This document shows positions 35,466 through 44,848 of a stretch of DNA of 64,000 nucleotides, piece by piece. A model generated the notes under the pieces. That model made no database searches. It worked only from the letters and a program-made list of their open reading frames with translations, and was not told the origin of the DNA. The translations under genes and the position numbers were made by a program. How positions within the stretch are numbered: the first letter of the stretch is position 1; every line of letters starts with the position of its first letter. The DNA is taken from the NCBI GenBank assembly GCA_016282135.1, contig JAEEKA010000098.1, forward strand, positions 1-64,000, written 5' to 3'. The DNA comes from Oscillospiraceae bacterium. Lineage in GTDB: Bacteria; Bacillota; Clostridia; Oscillospirales; Oscillospiraceae.

Positions 35466-38108
35466 TTATTTTTCCAGCTTGCGCAGACGGGCTTCGCTGT
35501 CCAACAACTGAGCCAGGAGTTTCCTGCTTTGCTCCAGCTTTTCCCGCTGGGCCTGAATGACGTTGGCAGGGGCCCGGGAGACAAATTTCTCGTTGGAAAG
35601 CTGGGCCTCGGCCCGGGCAATCTCCTTCTCGGCGTTCTCCCGCTCCTTGGCAATGCGGGCCAATTCCTTCTCAATGTCCACCAGCTGGGCCAGGGGCAGA
35701 TACAGCTTGGCATCCGGGGTGACACACTGGGCCATATCCTCATGTCCATCCGGCTCCTCTGCGGAGACGAAAACCCGATCGGCATAGGCCAGGCGGGTGA
35801 TGAAGGGGGCGCCCTCGGTAAAGACCTCCCGCTTGTCGGTCACCACATACAGATCCGCCTTCTTGGAGGGCGGCACGTTCATCTCAGCCCGGCGATTGCG
35901 GACGGTACGGATGGCAGTCATGACGGATTCCATGTGCTGCTCCTCGGTGGGGTAATCCAGGCTCTCATCCCAACGGGGCCAGTCGGCCACAATCAGGGCC
36001 TCTCCCTCGTGGGGAATGGCCTGCCAGATTTCCTCCGTCACAAAGGGCATGAAGGGATGAACCAGACGCAGAATCTGATCCAGCACGTAGAGCAGGACCT
36101 GCTGGGCCGTCTGCTTGGCTTCCGCGTCCTCGCCGTAAAGGCGGGCCTTGGTGAGCTCAATATACCAGTCGCAGTAATCATCCCAGATGAAGTCGTAGAT
36201 CTTCTGGACGGCCACGCCCAGCTCGAACTTCTCCATGTTCTCGGTGGCCTCCCGGACGGTCCGGTTCAGTTTGGAGAGGATCCAGCGGTCGGAGATTTCC
36301 AGCTTCTCCCGCTCCGGCAGGCGGTTCTCGTCAAGCTCAAGGTTCATCATCACGTAGCGACTGGCGTTCCAGAGCTTGTTGACAAAGTTCCGCATGGCCT
36401 CGCAGTGCTCCACATAGAAACGCATATCGTTGCCGGGGCTGTTGCCGGTGATCATGTTCATCCGCAGGGCGTCGGAACCGTAGCGGTCGATCATCTCCAG
36501 CGGATCGATACCGTTGCCCAGGGACTTGGACATCTTGCGGCCCTTATCGTCCCGGACCAGGCCGTGGATCAAGACGGTGTGGAAGGGCGGCATTTTGGTG
36601 TGCTCGCAGGCGGAGAAAATCATGCGGGCCACCCAGAAGAAGATAATATCGTAGCCGGTGACCAGCACGTCTGTGGGATAGAAGTAATCCAGATCCTCAG
36701 TCTTCTCCGGCCAGCCCAAAATCTCAAAGGGCCAGAGGGCGGAGGAGAACCAGGTGTCCAGCACGTCGGGGTCCCGCTCGATATTCTTGCTGCCGCAGTT
36801 CTCGCAGCAGCTCGCGTCCTGGCGGCTGACGGTCATATGACCGCAATCGGCGCAGTACCAGGCAGGAATCTGATGACCCCACCAGAGCTGGCGGGAAATG
36901 CACCAATCCCGGACGTTCTCCATCCAGTTGGTGTAAGTCTTGGTAAAGCGCTCGGGGACGAACTTGGTCTCCCCTTCCCGCACCACCCGCAGGGCTTCCT
37001 TGGCCAGGGGCTGCATCTTGACGAACCACTGGGCGGAAATGATGGGCTCCACGTCGTTGTGGCAGCGGTAGCAGGTGCCCACGTTGTGGGAATAGGGCTC
37101 GGTCTTTTCCAGCAGGCCCAGAGCCTCCAGATCCGCCACCACAGCCTTCCGGGCCTCGTAGCGGTCCATGCCGCAGTAGCGGCCGCCGTTTTCATTGATT
37201 TTGCCGTCGTCTGCGATGACCTTGATGGATTCCAGGTTATGCCGCAGGCCAACCTCAAAGTCGTTGGGGTCGTGGGCCGGGGTCATCTTCACGCAGCCGG
37301 TGCCGAAGTCCATCTCCACGTAGTCGTCGGCCACAATGGGGATCTCCCGATTCATCAGCGGCAGGATGCAGGTCTTCCCCACCAGATGGGCATAGCGCTC
37401 GTCGTTGGGGTTCACAGCCACGCCGGTATCGCCCATCATGGTCTCGGGGCGGGTGGTGGCCACCACCAGGTAGCCGCTGCCGTCGGTCAGCGGATAGCGC
37501 ATGTGCCAAAGGTTGCCGGGCTTGTCCACGTATTCCACCTCGGCGTCGGACAGGGCGGTGACGCAGTGAGGACACCAGTTGATAATCCGGCTGCCCTTAT
37601 AGATCAGACCCTTTTCGTAAAGGCTGACAAAGACCTCGCGGACCGCCTTGGAGCAGCCCTCGTCCATGGTGAAGCGGGCCCGATCCCAGTCGCAGGAGGC
37701 GCCAAGCTTTTTCTGCTGCTCCACGATCCGGTTTCCGTATTTGTGCTTCCAGTCCCAGACCTTCTCCAGAAACTTCTCCCGGCCCAGGTCGTAGCGGCTC
37801 AGGCCCTCCTTGCGGAGCTCCTCCTCCACCTTGATCTGGGTGGCGATGCCCGCGTGATCCACGCCGGGGACCCAAAGGGCGGCATAGCCCTGCATCCGCT
37901 TGAAGCGAATCAGGATGTCCTGCAAAGCCGCGTCCATGGCGTGGCCCATGTGGAGCTGGCCGGTGACGTTGGGAGGCGGCATAACGATAGTGAAGGGCTT
38001 CTTATCCGGGTCGCGCCTGGTCTTGAAGAAGCCGTTGTCCTGCCAGAATTGGTAGATTTTGTCCTCGACCTGTTTGGGATCGTAGGTCTTGGGGAGTTCG
38101 CGTGGCAT
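35466..38108 (-). CDS. valS: Valyl-tRNA synthetase
   Basis: An 880-residue class Ia synthetase that charges tRNA-Val. The HIGH-type motif appears in [16 protein letters not shown] (46-61) and KMSKS in [12 protein letters not shown] near 524; the editing domain contains [17 protein letters not shown] near 215, and a cysteine cluster [17 protein letters not shown] lies before the KMSKS domain. The C-terminal 70 residues form the coiled coil typical of ValRS. AAAGGAGG precedes the ATG. Expression is governed by the T-box at 38199-38440. Confidence 0.97.
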   Translation of the reverse strand: MPRELPKTYDPKQVEDKIYQFWQDNGFFKTRRDPDKKPFTIVMPPPNVTGQLHMGHAMDAALQDILIRFKRMQGYAALWVPGVDHAGIATQIKVEEELRKEGLSRYDLGREKFLEKVWDWKHKYGNRIVEQQKKLGASCDWDRARFTMDEGCSKAVREVFVSLYEKGLIYKGSRIINWCPHCVTALSDAEVEYVDKPGNLWHMRYPLTDGSGYLVVATTRPETMMGDTGVAVNPNDERYAHLVGKTCILPLMNREIPIVADDYVEMDFGTGCVKMTPAHDPNDFEVGLRHNLESIKVIADDGKINENGGRYCGMDRYEARKAVVADLEALGLLEKTEPYSHNVGTCYRCHNDVEPIISAQWFVKMQPLAKEALRVVREGETKFVPERFTKTYTNWMENVRDWCISRQLWWGHQIPAWYCADCGHMTVSRQDASCCENCGSKNIERDPDVLDTWFSSALWPFEILGWPEKTEDLDYFYPTDVLVTGYDIIFFWVARMIFSACEHTKMPPFHTVLIHGLVRDDKGRKMSKSLGNGIDPLEMIDRYGSDALRMNMITGNSPGNDMRFYVEHCEAMRNFVNKLWNASRYVMMNLELDENRLPEREKLEISDRWILSKLNRTVREATENMEKFELGVAVQKIYDFIWDDYCDWYIELTKARLYGEDAEAKQTAQQVLLYVLDQILRLVHPFMPFVTEEIWQAIPHEGEALIVADWPRWDESLDYPTEEQHMESVMTAIRTVRNRRAEMNVPPSKKADLYVVTDKREVFTEGAPFITRLAYADRVFVSAEEPDGHEDMAQCVTPDAKLYLPLAQLVDIEKELARIAKERENAEKEIARAEAQLSNEKFVSRAPANVIQAQREKLEQSRKLLAQLLDSEARLRKLEK

Positions 38109-38136
38109 AGTTCATTCCTCCTTTGATTTGGTAAGC

Positions 38137-38186
38137 GGGCGGCCAATGACCGCCCCTACAGGCGGACGGCAGAGTGCCGTCCCTAC
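38137..38186. repeat. Two hairpin repeats ending CCCTAC between T-box and valS
   Basis: GGGCGG...CCGCCC-CTAC at 38137-38159 and a perfect 8-bp hairpin GGACGGCA-GAG-TGCCGTCC-CTAC at 38164-38186. They lie downstream of the T-box terminator and upstream of the valS ribosome site, so they are in the valS mRNA leader. Confidence 0.55.
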
Positions 38187-38198
38187 ACGCAGAATGCG

Positions 38199-38440
38199 AA
38201 AAGCCGCCCGGAGCATAAGCTCAGGGCGGCATAAAATACCGTGGTACCACCTGAATTCCCGGCGAGCCGGGCACTCTTGCCTCTGTAACGGGAGGACCCG
38301 TCCCGGCTTGATGATTTCAGCCGGGCCGCTCCGAAGCGACCTTCCGTTTCCGCCGTCAGGGCTTGCACCAACCGCCCTGTCTCTGCAATCGGCTGAGAAA
38401 CGTACTCCTCTTCCTCACTGCGTGTTATTCAGCATTTTAG
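38199..38440 (-). promoter_or_regulatory. T-box leader controlling valS (specifier GUC, valine)
   Basis: On the minus strand the leader has the loop-E sequence in GGAAGAGGAGTACG, the Stem I apical AGAGACAGGGCGGTTGGTG, a specifier context GAA-G-GTC-GC with GTC at 38338-38340, the invariant T-box AGGTGGTACCACGG (38239-38252), and the terminator stem 38203-38230 followed by T. Uncharged tRNA-Val pairs with the specifier and T-box so that transcription reads through into valS. The GTC specifier agrees with valine. Confidence 0.92.
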
Positions 38441-38513
38441 CGGAAAAGCAGGCGTTTGTCAAGAGGTCTCTTTCCTTTTTCATCTCATTTCAGAAAAATT
38501 ACCGATATTTGTC

Positions 38514-38542
38514 TTGCCAAACAATGGTTTTTCCACTATAAT
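38514..38542 (+). promoter_or_regulatory. Promoter of the His/Ser-rich protein gene
   Basis: TTGCCA (38514-38519), 17-base spacer, TATAAT (38537-38542). Confidence 0.75.
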
Positions 38543-38626
38543 GTTCCAACAAAGCCGAATGAACGCAGCTGCTGCCTTCTCAGGGAGCTTGTTGTTCCTG
38601 CTGCAGCGGAAACGGAGGGTCGATTT

Positions 38627-39886
38627 ATGCCAAGCCATCACAGCGGAAGCTCGCATTCCAGCTCTTCCCATTCCTCTCATTCTTCGCATTCCTCACACAT
38701 TTCCCATCACTCTTCTTCCAGTCATTCCAGCTTCTCCCGGAGCTATTCAAGCTCCTCAGGTTCCTTCTGGGGCTCTTCCAGGAGCACTTCCAGCGGCCCC
38801 TCCCGCCACAGCGGAACCAGCCGGAGCTATGCTTCCGGCTATCGCTCCCGCTATGTCCGTGACGGCTCTCTGGGCTCCATTATCCACCGGGACAGAACCA
38901 ACCAGCCCAGAGGGTATGTCGCGGTGCAGCACAACGGCGCAACCCCTGTCAAGCACTACTGCGTCCACCACAACTACCTTTATTATCCCTTTGACTGGAC
39001 TGACGCGGAGACCGGAAATGCATACAAAAAGGGCTACTACGACGAAGACGGTCAGTACTATCAGCACGTGGCTTTCCGGGAGGACGGGAAATACAAGGAC
39101 GTCCTCTGCCAGTGTGAATACTGCGACACCACCACGAAGATGGACTGGTCTGAAGGCGGTCCGCTGATCTGCCCCCAGTGCGGCGGTACCATGAAGCTCC
39201 TCTCCACTCTGGATGAATACACCAGAGACCCGAACTACGAGACCGTCCTCCAGTCGGAGATCTATGAATCCCCGGACTCTTACAGCTCAGACCGGGCGCC
39301 TTCGAAGCTGGTCAAAATCATTCCAATTATTATACTCGCGCTGTTTTACCTATGGAGCGAAGGGGTTTTCGACATCAGTTCCAGAAGCTCTGGTGAGCCG
39401 GAAATCGGTTACCGCAGGGAGGACGGCATGGTCTATTATGGCAACGGAGCCGGGGCGAAAAGCGGCAGTTGGAACGAGCTCTTCGCAACGGAAGCGGAAC
39501 ATTTGCAGCCCGATAACAGAGACGATACAGGTGAAAACCTGACTCTCTACAACCCGGACCTCTTCGGCTATGAGATTTATCTGAGCGAAATCGCTCCCGG
39601 CGCCTATCGGATTTCGGACCGGGATACCTGCACCCGCACCCTGGTTTGGGATGAAGCGGAGGAGAGCTACTTCGATCAGGACACTGAGCTTTGGGCATGG
39701 TATAACACCGACGTTGCGCCAAGTCTCTGGCAGTATTGGTACGAGCCAATTTCCGAAAACTACGGAGACTGCGGCTGGATGGAATATGAGGACGGCGTTT
39801 GGTACATTGAGGACAATCCCGGAAACTGGATACCGGTTCCCGCTCGATACGATACCAGCCCATTATGGCACATAGAAAACCAATGA
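38627..39886 (+). CDS. His/Ser-rich membrane protein with zinc ribbon, unknown function
   Basis: I do not recognise a family for this 419-residue protein. Residues 1-63 are low-complexity Ser/His (15 histidines), suited to metal binding. A globular stretch follows (YVAVQHNGATPVKHYCVHHN near 97), then a treble-clef-like zinc ribbon with cysteines at 161, 163/166 and 182/185, one membrane helix (about 228-243), and a 170-residue C-terminal domain rich in Trp, Tyr and acidic residues. The start at 38627 has GGAGGGT six bases upstream; the open frame extends further 5' but crosses the promoter. It could be a metal-sensing or metal-storing envelope protein; that is inference. Confidence 0.75.
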   Translation: MPSHHSGSSHSSSSHSSHSSHSSHISHHSSSSHSSFSRSYSSSSGSFWGSSRSTSSGPSRHSGTSRSYASGYRSRYVRDGSLGSIIHRDRTNQPRGYVAVQHNGATPVKHYCVHHNYLYYPFDWTDAETGNAYKKGYYDEDGQYYQHVAFREDGKYKDVLCQCEYCDTTTKMDWSEGGPLICPQCGGTMKLLSTLDEYTRDPNYETVLQSEIYESPDSYSSDRAPSKLVKIIPIIILALFYLWSEGVFDISSRSSGEPEIGYRREDGMVYYGNGAGAKSGSWNELFATEAEHLQPDNRDDTGENLTLYNPDLFGYEIYLSEIAPGAYRISDRDTCTRTLVWDEAEESYFDQDTELWAWYNTDVAPSLWQYWYEPISENYGDCGWMEYEDGVWYIEDNPGNWIPVPARYDTSPLWHIENQ

Positions 39887-39895
39887 CAAAGAAAC

Positions 39896-39936
39896 ACCCT
39901 CTGCGGAAATGCTTTCAAGGCAATTCCGCAGAGGGT
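39896..39936. terminator. Terminator between the His/Ser-rich gene and the small membrane protein
   Basis: ACCCTCTGCGGAA (39896-39908) pairs perfectly with TTCCGCAGAGGGT (39924-39936), followed by CCTTTTC; the loop is 15 bases. Confidence 0.8.
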
Positions 39937-39942
39937 CCTTTT

Positions 39943-40122
39943 CTACACCTTCAGCACATAGAAGACTACCGCGAGCACAATCAGGCCTAAGCCGATCAGC
40001 TTCAGGATGGTCTTGCCGATCTTGAGGCCCACGATAATCAGAATTACCGCAACCACAGAAGTGGGAAGAGCCGCGGTGTAGGTTTTAACCAAATCTACGA
40101 TAGAGTCGAAAAATGATTTCAT
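39943..40122 (-). CDS. Small two-helix membrane protein
   Basis: A 59-residue protein: an amphipathic N-terminus (MKSFFDSIVDLVKTYTAAL) then two hydrophobic helices (about 21-35 and 41-57) joined by KIGK. The ATG at 40122 has GAAGGAA upstream; an upstream TTG has no advantage. It is 27 bases after another tiny membrane protein and ygfK. Function unknown. Confidence 0.7.
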   Translation of the reverse strand: MKSFFDSIVDLVKTYTAALPTSVVAVILIIVGLKIGKTILKLIGLGLIVLAVVFYVLKV

Positions 40123-40149
40123 TGTGACTTCCTTCAAAATTCGTGTTGC

Positions 40150-40296
40150 TTAATATCCCAGGAAGAAGGTCCCGGTGGCTATGGCAGAGAGGGCAATGCC
40201 CACATAGACCATTTTCTTGCTTCCGTTTCGGTTGCCCCAGGCCCAGACAATCATGGAAACCAGGGCCAACGCTATGGTCACAGGATGGTTTTCCAT
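40150..40296 (-). CDS. Very small membrane protein between ygfK and the 59-residue gene
   Basis: A 48-residue reading frame, MENHPVTIALALVSMIVWAW then NRNGSKKMVYVGIALSAIA and GTFFLGY, giving two hydrophobic helices around a basic turn. AAGGAGG lies seven bases before the ATG and overlaps the ygfK stop codon, so it is probably translated by coupling. No family recognised. Confidence 0.7.
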   Translation of the reverse strand: MENHPVTIALALVSMIVWAWGNRNGSKKMVYVGIALSAIATGTFFLGY

Positions 40297-40308
40297 CGGA
40301 CCGCCTCC

Positions 40309-43278
40309 TTACCGCTTCGCTTCCGCCCAGAGCCAGGCTTCCCGGTCCCGGACGGTTTCGATCAATTCCCGCACAAGCTGGGGCAGGACCGCCAGCCCGG
40401 CGGCGTCCAGATCCCGTTCGCCGTCCAGCAGGCGGACCCGAACCTTGCCCTCCGGCAGGAAGCAGAAGCCGTAATTGGCGGAATCGGCAAAGGCTTCCGC
40501 TGTTTGGAAGAGGGTCAGCTTGTCCTTGCAGGGCTGGGAGGCATAGGGACAGAAGGCGGTACAGTTGCCGCACTCATTGCACAAGGCGTCCAAGTGCAGG
40601 ATCTGGACGGAGCCCTCCAGCAGGGTAACGGACACGTTGGCCCGGTTGGGGCAGACGTCCACGCAGTTCTCGCAGACGGTATTGCAGTGCAGGCAGCGAC
40701 TGGCCTCCTGTTCCGCTTCCCCGGCGGCAGCCAGGATGCCCTTCCGGGCAGCGGCTTCTTCCCGGGTAACTCGGGAGGCGGCGGGCAGTTCAAAGGAGTG
40801 TTTTTCCCCGAGAACCGCCTCCGCAAAGCGGGCCGCGTCGGCAATTCCTTCCACTACGGTGGCTGGGCCGCGGAGAGCGTCGCCGCCTGCGTAGATGTTT
40901 CCTGCGTTGGTGCGGAAGGCGGGACGACCCTTGCCGTCCAGTTCCACCCCGGCAGCCTCGAAGACGGTAGGATCGATCTGCTCGCCCACAGCGGAGATCA
41001 CCAAGTCGCAGGGAAGCTCTGCGTATTCACCGGTGGAGACCGGGCTCCGGCGGCCGGAGGCGTCCGGCTCGCCCAGCTTCATCTTCTCATAGACCAGTCT
41101 GCCCTTCTCCTGCTTCACCGGGGCGGCTAGCTCCAGGAAGCAAACGCCGTCGGCAAGGGCAAGCTCCAGTTCCTGGGGATCGGCGGGCATATAGCGCTTG
41201 GTGCGGCGGTAGACCAGGGTGACAGACTTTGCCCCGCTGCGAATTGCCAGGCGGGCAGCGTCCATGGCGGTATTGCCGCCGCCGATCACGGCCACATTGC
41301 CCAGAGGCGCAGTATCCGTCCCGGACTTCCGGGCCTTCATCCAGGAAATGACGGGCCGCACGTTTCCGGGAAGCTCCAGACGCCCGGGCTTCCAGGCGCC
41401 CACAGCGTAGAAGACGTGGGTGTAGCCCCGGGCCTTGAGCTCCGCCGCGGAAGGCGCCTCGGTGTTCGTTTTGATCTCCGCGCCATAGGCGGCAATCAAG
41501 GCAGCGTCCTTATCAATGGTTTCATCGGAAATACGGAACTCGGGAATCACCTGCCGGACGATGCCGCCCAGCCTGGCTTCCCGCTCAAAGACGGTGCAGG
41601 CCACGCCGGCCCGGCTCAGGAAGTATGCCGCGGCCATACCCGTGGGACCGCCGCCGACGATGGCCACCCGCTTGCCGGGAACAGCCGCGGGCTTCCGGAT
41701 GGATCGCATCAGGGCGTCATAGCCCTTTTCCGCGGCCAACAGCTTCACCGCCCGAATATGGACGGGGTCATCATAGAACGTGCGGGAGCATTTGCTCATG
41801 CACCGGTGAGCGCAGATGGTTCCTGTGATAAAGGGCAGCGGGTTCTTCTCCACGATCAGCCGCAGGGCCTCTTCATAGCGCCCCTTGTCGCAGAGCTCCA
41901 GGTATTCCGGAATGTCCTGATGGATTGGACAGCCGCCCTGGCAGGAAGCCTCAAAGCAGTTGAACCAGGGCACCGGCTCCTCCGATTTCCGGCTGGGCAG
42001 CGGCTTGACAGGCTTGACGTGGCGGGGGTCCGTATGGCAGGCCTCGCTCAGGGCGGCGATCGCCGCCGAATCGGTACCGGAGAAGGGGCGGAAGGGCAGC
42101 GCCTTCACCTTTTCGCAGAGCTGGGCCAGACGGTTGTAGCCGCCGGGCTTCAAAATCGTGGTAGCCACGGTGATGGGCCAGATTCCGGCGGAGAAAATCT
42201 TGTCGCAGTTGAAGTAATCCGCGCCGCCGGCGAAGGAAATCCGCATACTGCCGCCGAACTGCCGGGAGATCCGGCTGCACATTTCGATGGTCAGCGGGAA
42301 AAGGGCCCGGCCGGACATGTACATCTCATCGTTGGGCAGCTCCCCCCGGGTGGTATCCACCGGGAATGTATTGGAGAGCTTGAGGCCGAATTCCAGGCCC
42401 TTCTCCCCTGCCAGCGCCCGAAGCCGCTCAAACATGGGAACGGCGTCCGCCCACTGAAGGTCCTCGTTGAAGTGGTGCTCATCAAAGACCACGTAGTCGT
42501 AGCCCATCCTGTCCAGGGTGTCCCGGGCGGTACGGTAGCCCAGGATGGTGGGGTTGCACTTGACAAAGGTATGCAGCTGCTTTTCCGAAATCAAGTAGGT
42601 CGCAATCCGCTCGATTTCATCCGGCGGGCAGCCGTGGAGAGTGGAAAGCGTGACAGATCGGGAAACCCGAGGGCTGATGGTGTCGATGTAGGTCTCATGG
42701 CCGGGAAGCAGTTCCTTCAAAACCCGTTTGCATTCGGCAAACTGGGCTGTGGCGGAAGCGTCCTTCATGGCCTCGATGTAGCCGTCCACCTTGGGTCCCT
42801 TGATTCCCTCCAGGTCGTAGCCCACGGACATATTGAAGACAAAGCCGTTGGGGTCCCCCAGGCCCAGCAGTCCGGAGAGAACCTTCAGGGCGCACCAGGC
42901 CTTGATGTATTCATCCCGGGCCTGCTCCACGGTGAGCTCCGTGGACCACTCCTGATTATAGCCCTCATCGTCCGCGAGAATACAGGGACGGGGCACGCAG
43001 CGAGCCAGGTCCTCTCCGTCCATCTTCTGAACGGTTTTCACCTCGAAGAAACGGGCGCCTGCCACATAGGACGCGATGATATTCTGGGCCAGCTGGGAGT
43101 TGGGTCCGGCAGCGGGGCCGAAGGGGGTCTCGATGGTCTCCCCGAAAATGGGCAGGGTTTTGGCAGGGTCCGCCTTGTAGTAGCTGCGGACGCCGAAAAC
43201 GGTTCCCTTCTGCCGGTACTCGGACAAAAGCCAATACATTAACCGATCAAAGGGGATCGGATACATTTTTTCAGACAT
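40309..43278 (-). CDS. ygfK: YgfK-like flavin/Fe-S oxidoreductase
   Basis: A 989-residue multidomain enzyme matching YgfK ('putative selenate reductase subunit'). Residues 1-430 are a dihydroorotate dehydrogenase-like barrel (ETPFGPAAGPNSQLAQNI near 47). Residues 440-870 are a GltD/PreT-like NAD(P)H oxidoreductase with a leading cysteine domain, FAD loop VAIVGGGPTGMAAAYFL near 548 and NADPH loop VAVIGGGNTAMDAARLA near 680. The C-terminal 130 residues carry Fe-S cysteines (CLHCNTVCENCVDVCP, CNECGNCTAFCPY). The ATG at 43278 has AGGAGAG upstream. The neighbour ssnA is its usual partner in purine/selenium-dependent hydroxylase clusters, though no molybdenum hydroxylase is here. Likely acts in anaerobic purine or pyrimidine breakdown. 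Confidence 0.9.
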   Translation of the reverse strand: MSEKMYPIPFDRLMYWLLSEYRQKGTVFGVRSYYKADPAKTLPIFGETIETPFGPAAGPNSQLAQNIIASYVAGARFFEVKTVQKMDGEDLARCVPRPCILADDEGYNQEWSTELTVEQARDEYIKAWCALKVLSGLLGLGDPNGFVFNMSVGYDLEGIKGPKVDGYIEAMKDASATAQFAECKRVLKELLPGHETYIDTISPRVSRSVTLSTLHGCPPDEIERIATYLISEKQLHTFVKCNPTILGYRTARDTLDRMGYDYVVFDEHHFNEDLQWADAVPMFERLRALAGEKGLEFGLKLSNTFPVDTTRGELPNDEMYMSGRALFPLTIEMCSRISRQFGGSMRISFAGGADYFNCDKIFSAGIWPITVATTILKPGGYNRLAQLCEKVKALPFRPFSGTDSAAIAALSEACHTDPRHVKPVKPLPSRKSEEPVPWFNCFEASCQGGCPIHQDIPEYLELCDKGRYEEALRLIVEKNPLPFITGTICAHRCMSKCSRTFYDDPVHIRAVKLLAAEKGYDALMRSIRKPAAVPGKRVAIVGGGPTGMAAAYFLSRAGVACTVFEREARLGGIVRQVIPEFRISDETIDKDAALIAAYGAEIKTNTEAPSAAELKARGYTHVFYAVGAWKPGRLELPGNVRPVISWMKARKSGTDTAPLGNVAVIGGGNTAMDAARLAIRSGAKSVTLVYRRTKRYMPADPQELELALADGVCFLELAAPVKQEKGRLVYEKMKLGEPDASGRRSPVSTGEYAELPCDLVISAVGEQIDPTVFEAAGVELDGKGRPAFRTNAGNIYAGGDALRGPATVVEGIADAARFAEAVLGEKHSFELPAASRVTREEAAARKGILAAAGEAEQEASRCLHCNTVCENCVDVCPNRANVSVTLLEGSVQILHLDALCNECGNCTAFCPYASQPCKDKLTLFQTAEAFADSANYGFCFLPEGKVRVRLLDGERDLDAAGLAVLPQLVRELIETVRDREAWLWAEAKR

Positions 43279-43340
43279 AGCAATCTCTCCTGTTTTGGTT
43301 GTTGGAATACGGCGGAACACGGAAGGCCCGGTTCCGCGGA

Positions 43341-44699
43341 TCAGGCCTCGCCCTCCGCGTTGTAGGCGCAGTGGTTCAGGTCACCCCAAAGTTTTTTCGC
43401 CGCCTCCAGAATGTGGGCGTTCTCGGCCTCCTCGTCGATTCCCACCAGCTCGCCGTCCCGCATCAGAATCCTGCCGGCGGCAATGGTGGTCCGGCACTGA
43501 CGGCCCGTCATGCCAAAGAGGATGTGGCCGTCGATGTTGGCGTCGGAAAAGGGGGTGAAGGGCTTGTAGTCCATGACGATAACGTCGGCGGCGGCGCCGG
43601 GCTTCAGAACACCGAGCAGGTCCGGGAAATATTTCGCCCCGATTTTCGCGTTGTTTTTGAACAGCATATCCGTAACCTCGCACCAACCCACGTTGGGCAG
43701 GCAGGCGTTCTGCTTTTGGGCAATCAGGGCCACCTTGATGGACTCGATCATATCGTTGGTATAGGCGTCGGTGCCCAGGCCCAGAAGAATGCCGTTCTTG
43801 TAAAGCTGAAGCACCGGGCAGGTGCCCACGGCGTTGCCCATGTTGGATTCCGGGTTGTTGACCACCATGGTCCCGGTGTTCTTGATCAGCTCAATCTCCG
43901 CGGAATTCACGTGGATGCAGTGGCCCAGAATGGTCTTGGGCCCCAGAATGCCGTGGTCGTGGAGCCGCTGGACGGGACGGCGGCCATAATTTTGCAGGCT
44001 GTCGTAGACGTCGTTCATGCCCTCAGAGACGTGAATATGATAGCCGGTTCTGCCGTTGTTCGCTTCCACCATCCGGTCAAAGGTCTTGTCCGAAATGGTG
44101 AACAGCGCATGGCCGCCGAACATGGCCGCCAGCATGGGGTCCTTTTCCCGCTCGCACTCCGAAATGAAATCGGCATTCTCCCGCACCGCCCGGAGGGCTT
44201 TTTCCTCCCCTTCCCGGTCGGAAACCTCATAGCAGAGGCAGGCACGGATTCCGAACTTTTTGGCGGAGCCCGCGATGGTGTGCAGGCTGCCGGGAATTTC
44301 GCCGAAGGAGGCGTGATGATCAAAGATGGTGGTGACGCCCTGCTTGATGCAGTCGATCATCAAGGCGTCGGCGGAGGCTCTCGTGCCCTCCAGCGTCAGC
44401 TTTCGGTCAATGGCCCACCACTGGCCATCCAGGACCTCATAGAAATTTGTGGCGTTATAGCCCTTGATGGAAAGGCCCCGGGCCAGCGCGGAATAGATGT
44501 GGGTGTGGGCGTTGATAAACGCGGGCATGATCACGCCGCCCCGGGCGTCGATAAACTCCGCATCGGGATACTTGGCCCGAAGCTCCCCGGTAGTCCCCCG
44601 ATCCAGAATGGTCCTACCCTCAATCGCGACGCCGCCGTCTTTGATATAACCCAGGGCAGGATCCCGGGTGATCAGTCTGCCATTGGCAAGGATATACAC
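43341..44699 (-). CDS. ssnA: SsnA-like aminohydrolase
   Basis: A 452-residue amidohydrolase related to atrazine/guanine deaminases and annotated SsnA. Metal-binding motifs are present: INAHTHIYSALARGL near 60, HIHVSEGMNDV near 224, GHCIHV near 258 and GLGTDAYTNDM near 312. The GTG start at 44699 has AAGGGGAG six bases upstream. It is directly upstream of ygfK on the same strand. It probably deaminates a purine-like ring; substrate unproven. Confidence 0.88.
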   Translation of the reverse strand: MYILANGRLITRDPALGYIKDGGVAIEGRTILDRGTTGELRAKYPDAEFIDARGGVIMPAFINAHTHIYSALARGLSIKGYNATNFYEVLDGQWWAIDRKLTLEGTRASADALMIDCIKQGVTTIFDHHASFGEIPGSLHTIAGSAKKFGIRACLCYEVSDREGEEKALRAVRENADFISECEREKDPMLAAMFGGHALFTISDKTFDRMVEANNGRTGYHIHVSEGMNDVYDSLQNYGRRPVQRLHDHGILGPKTILGHCIHVNSAEIELIKNTGTMVVNNPESNMGNAVGTCPVLQLYKNGILLGLGTDAYTNDMIESIKVALIAQKQNACLPNVGWCEVTDMLFKNNAKIGAKYFPDLLGVLKPGAAADVIVMDYKPFTPFSDANIDGHILFGMTGRQCRTTIAAGRILMRDGELVGIDEEAENAHILEAAKKLWGDLNHCAYNAEGEA

Positions 44700-44775
44700 A
44701 GTGCTCTCCCCTTTCTTCATCTAAAAAAGTATATCAGTAAGATTATACAAAAAAATCGCAGACTTTTCCATGTTC

Positions 44776-44813
44776 AAAACCTCCAAAAATCGATAACGAT
44801 TTTTGGAGGTTTT
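44776..44813 (-). terminator. Terminator of the large repeat surface protein gene
   Basis: A perfect 17-bp stem (44776-44792 with 44797-44813) around loop ATAA, with T runs inside the stem ends. A TATAAT box for ssnA lies between this hairpin and the ssnA start. Confidence 0.85.
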
Positions 44814-44848
44814 GTTAGGTTCTGCTTTTATTTCATTTTCACAGGGGC

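Noticed and set aside
35529..38126. 865-codon plus-strand open frame opposite valS
   Set aside because: It is antisense to a certain valyl-tRNA synthetase; the translation is low-complexity Gly/Val/His without motifs. Similar shadows oppose the surface protein, ygfK, fakA and topoisomerase genes.
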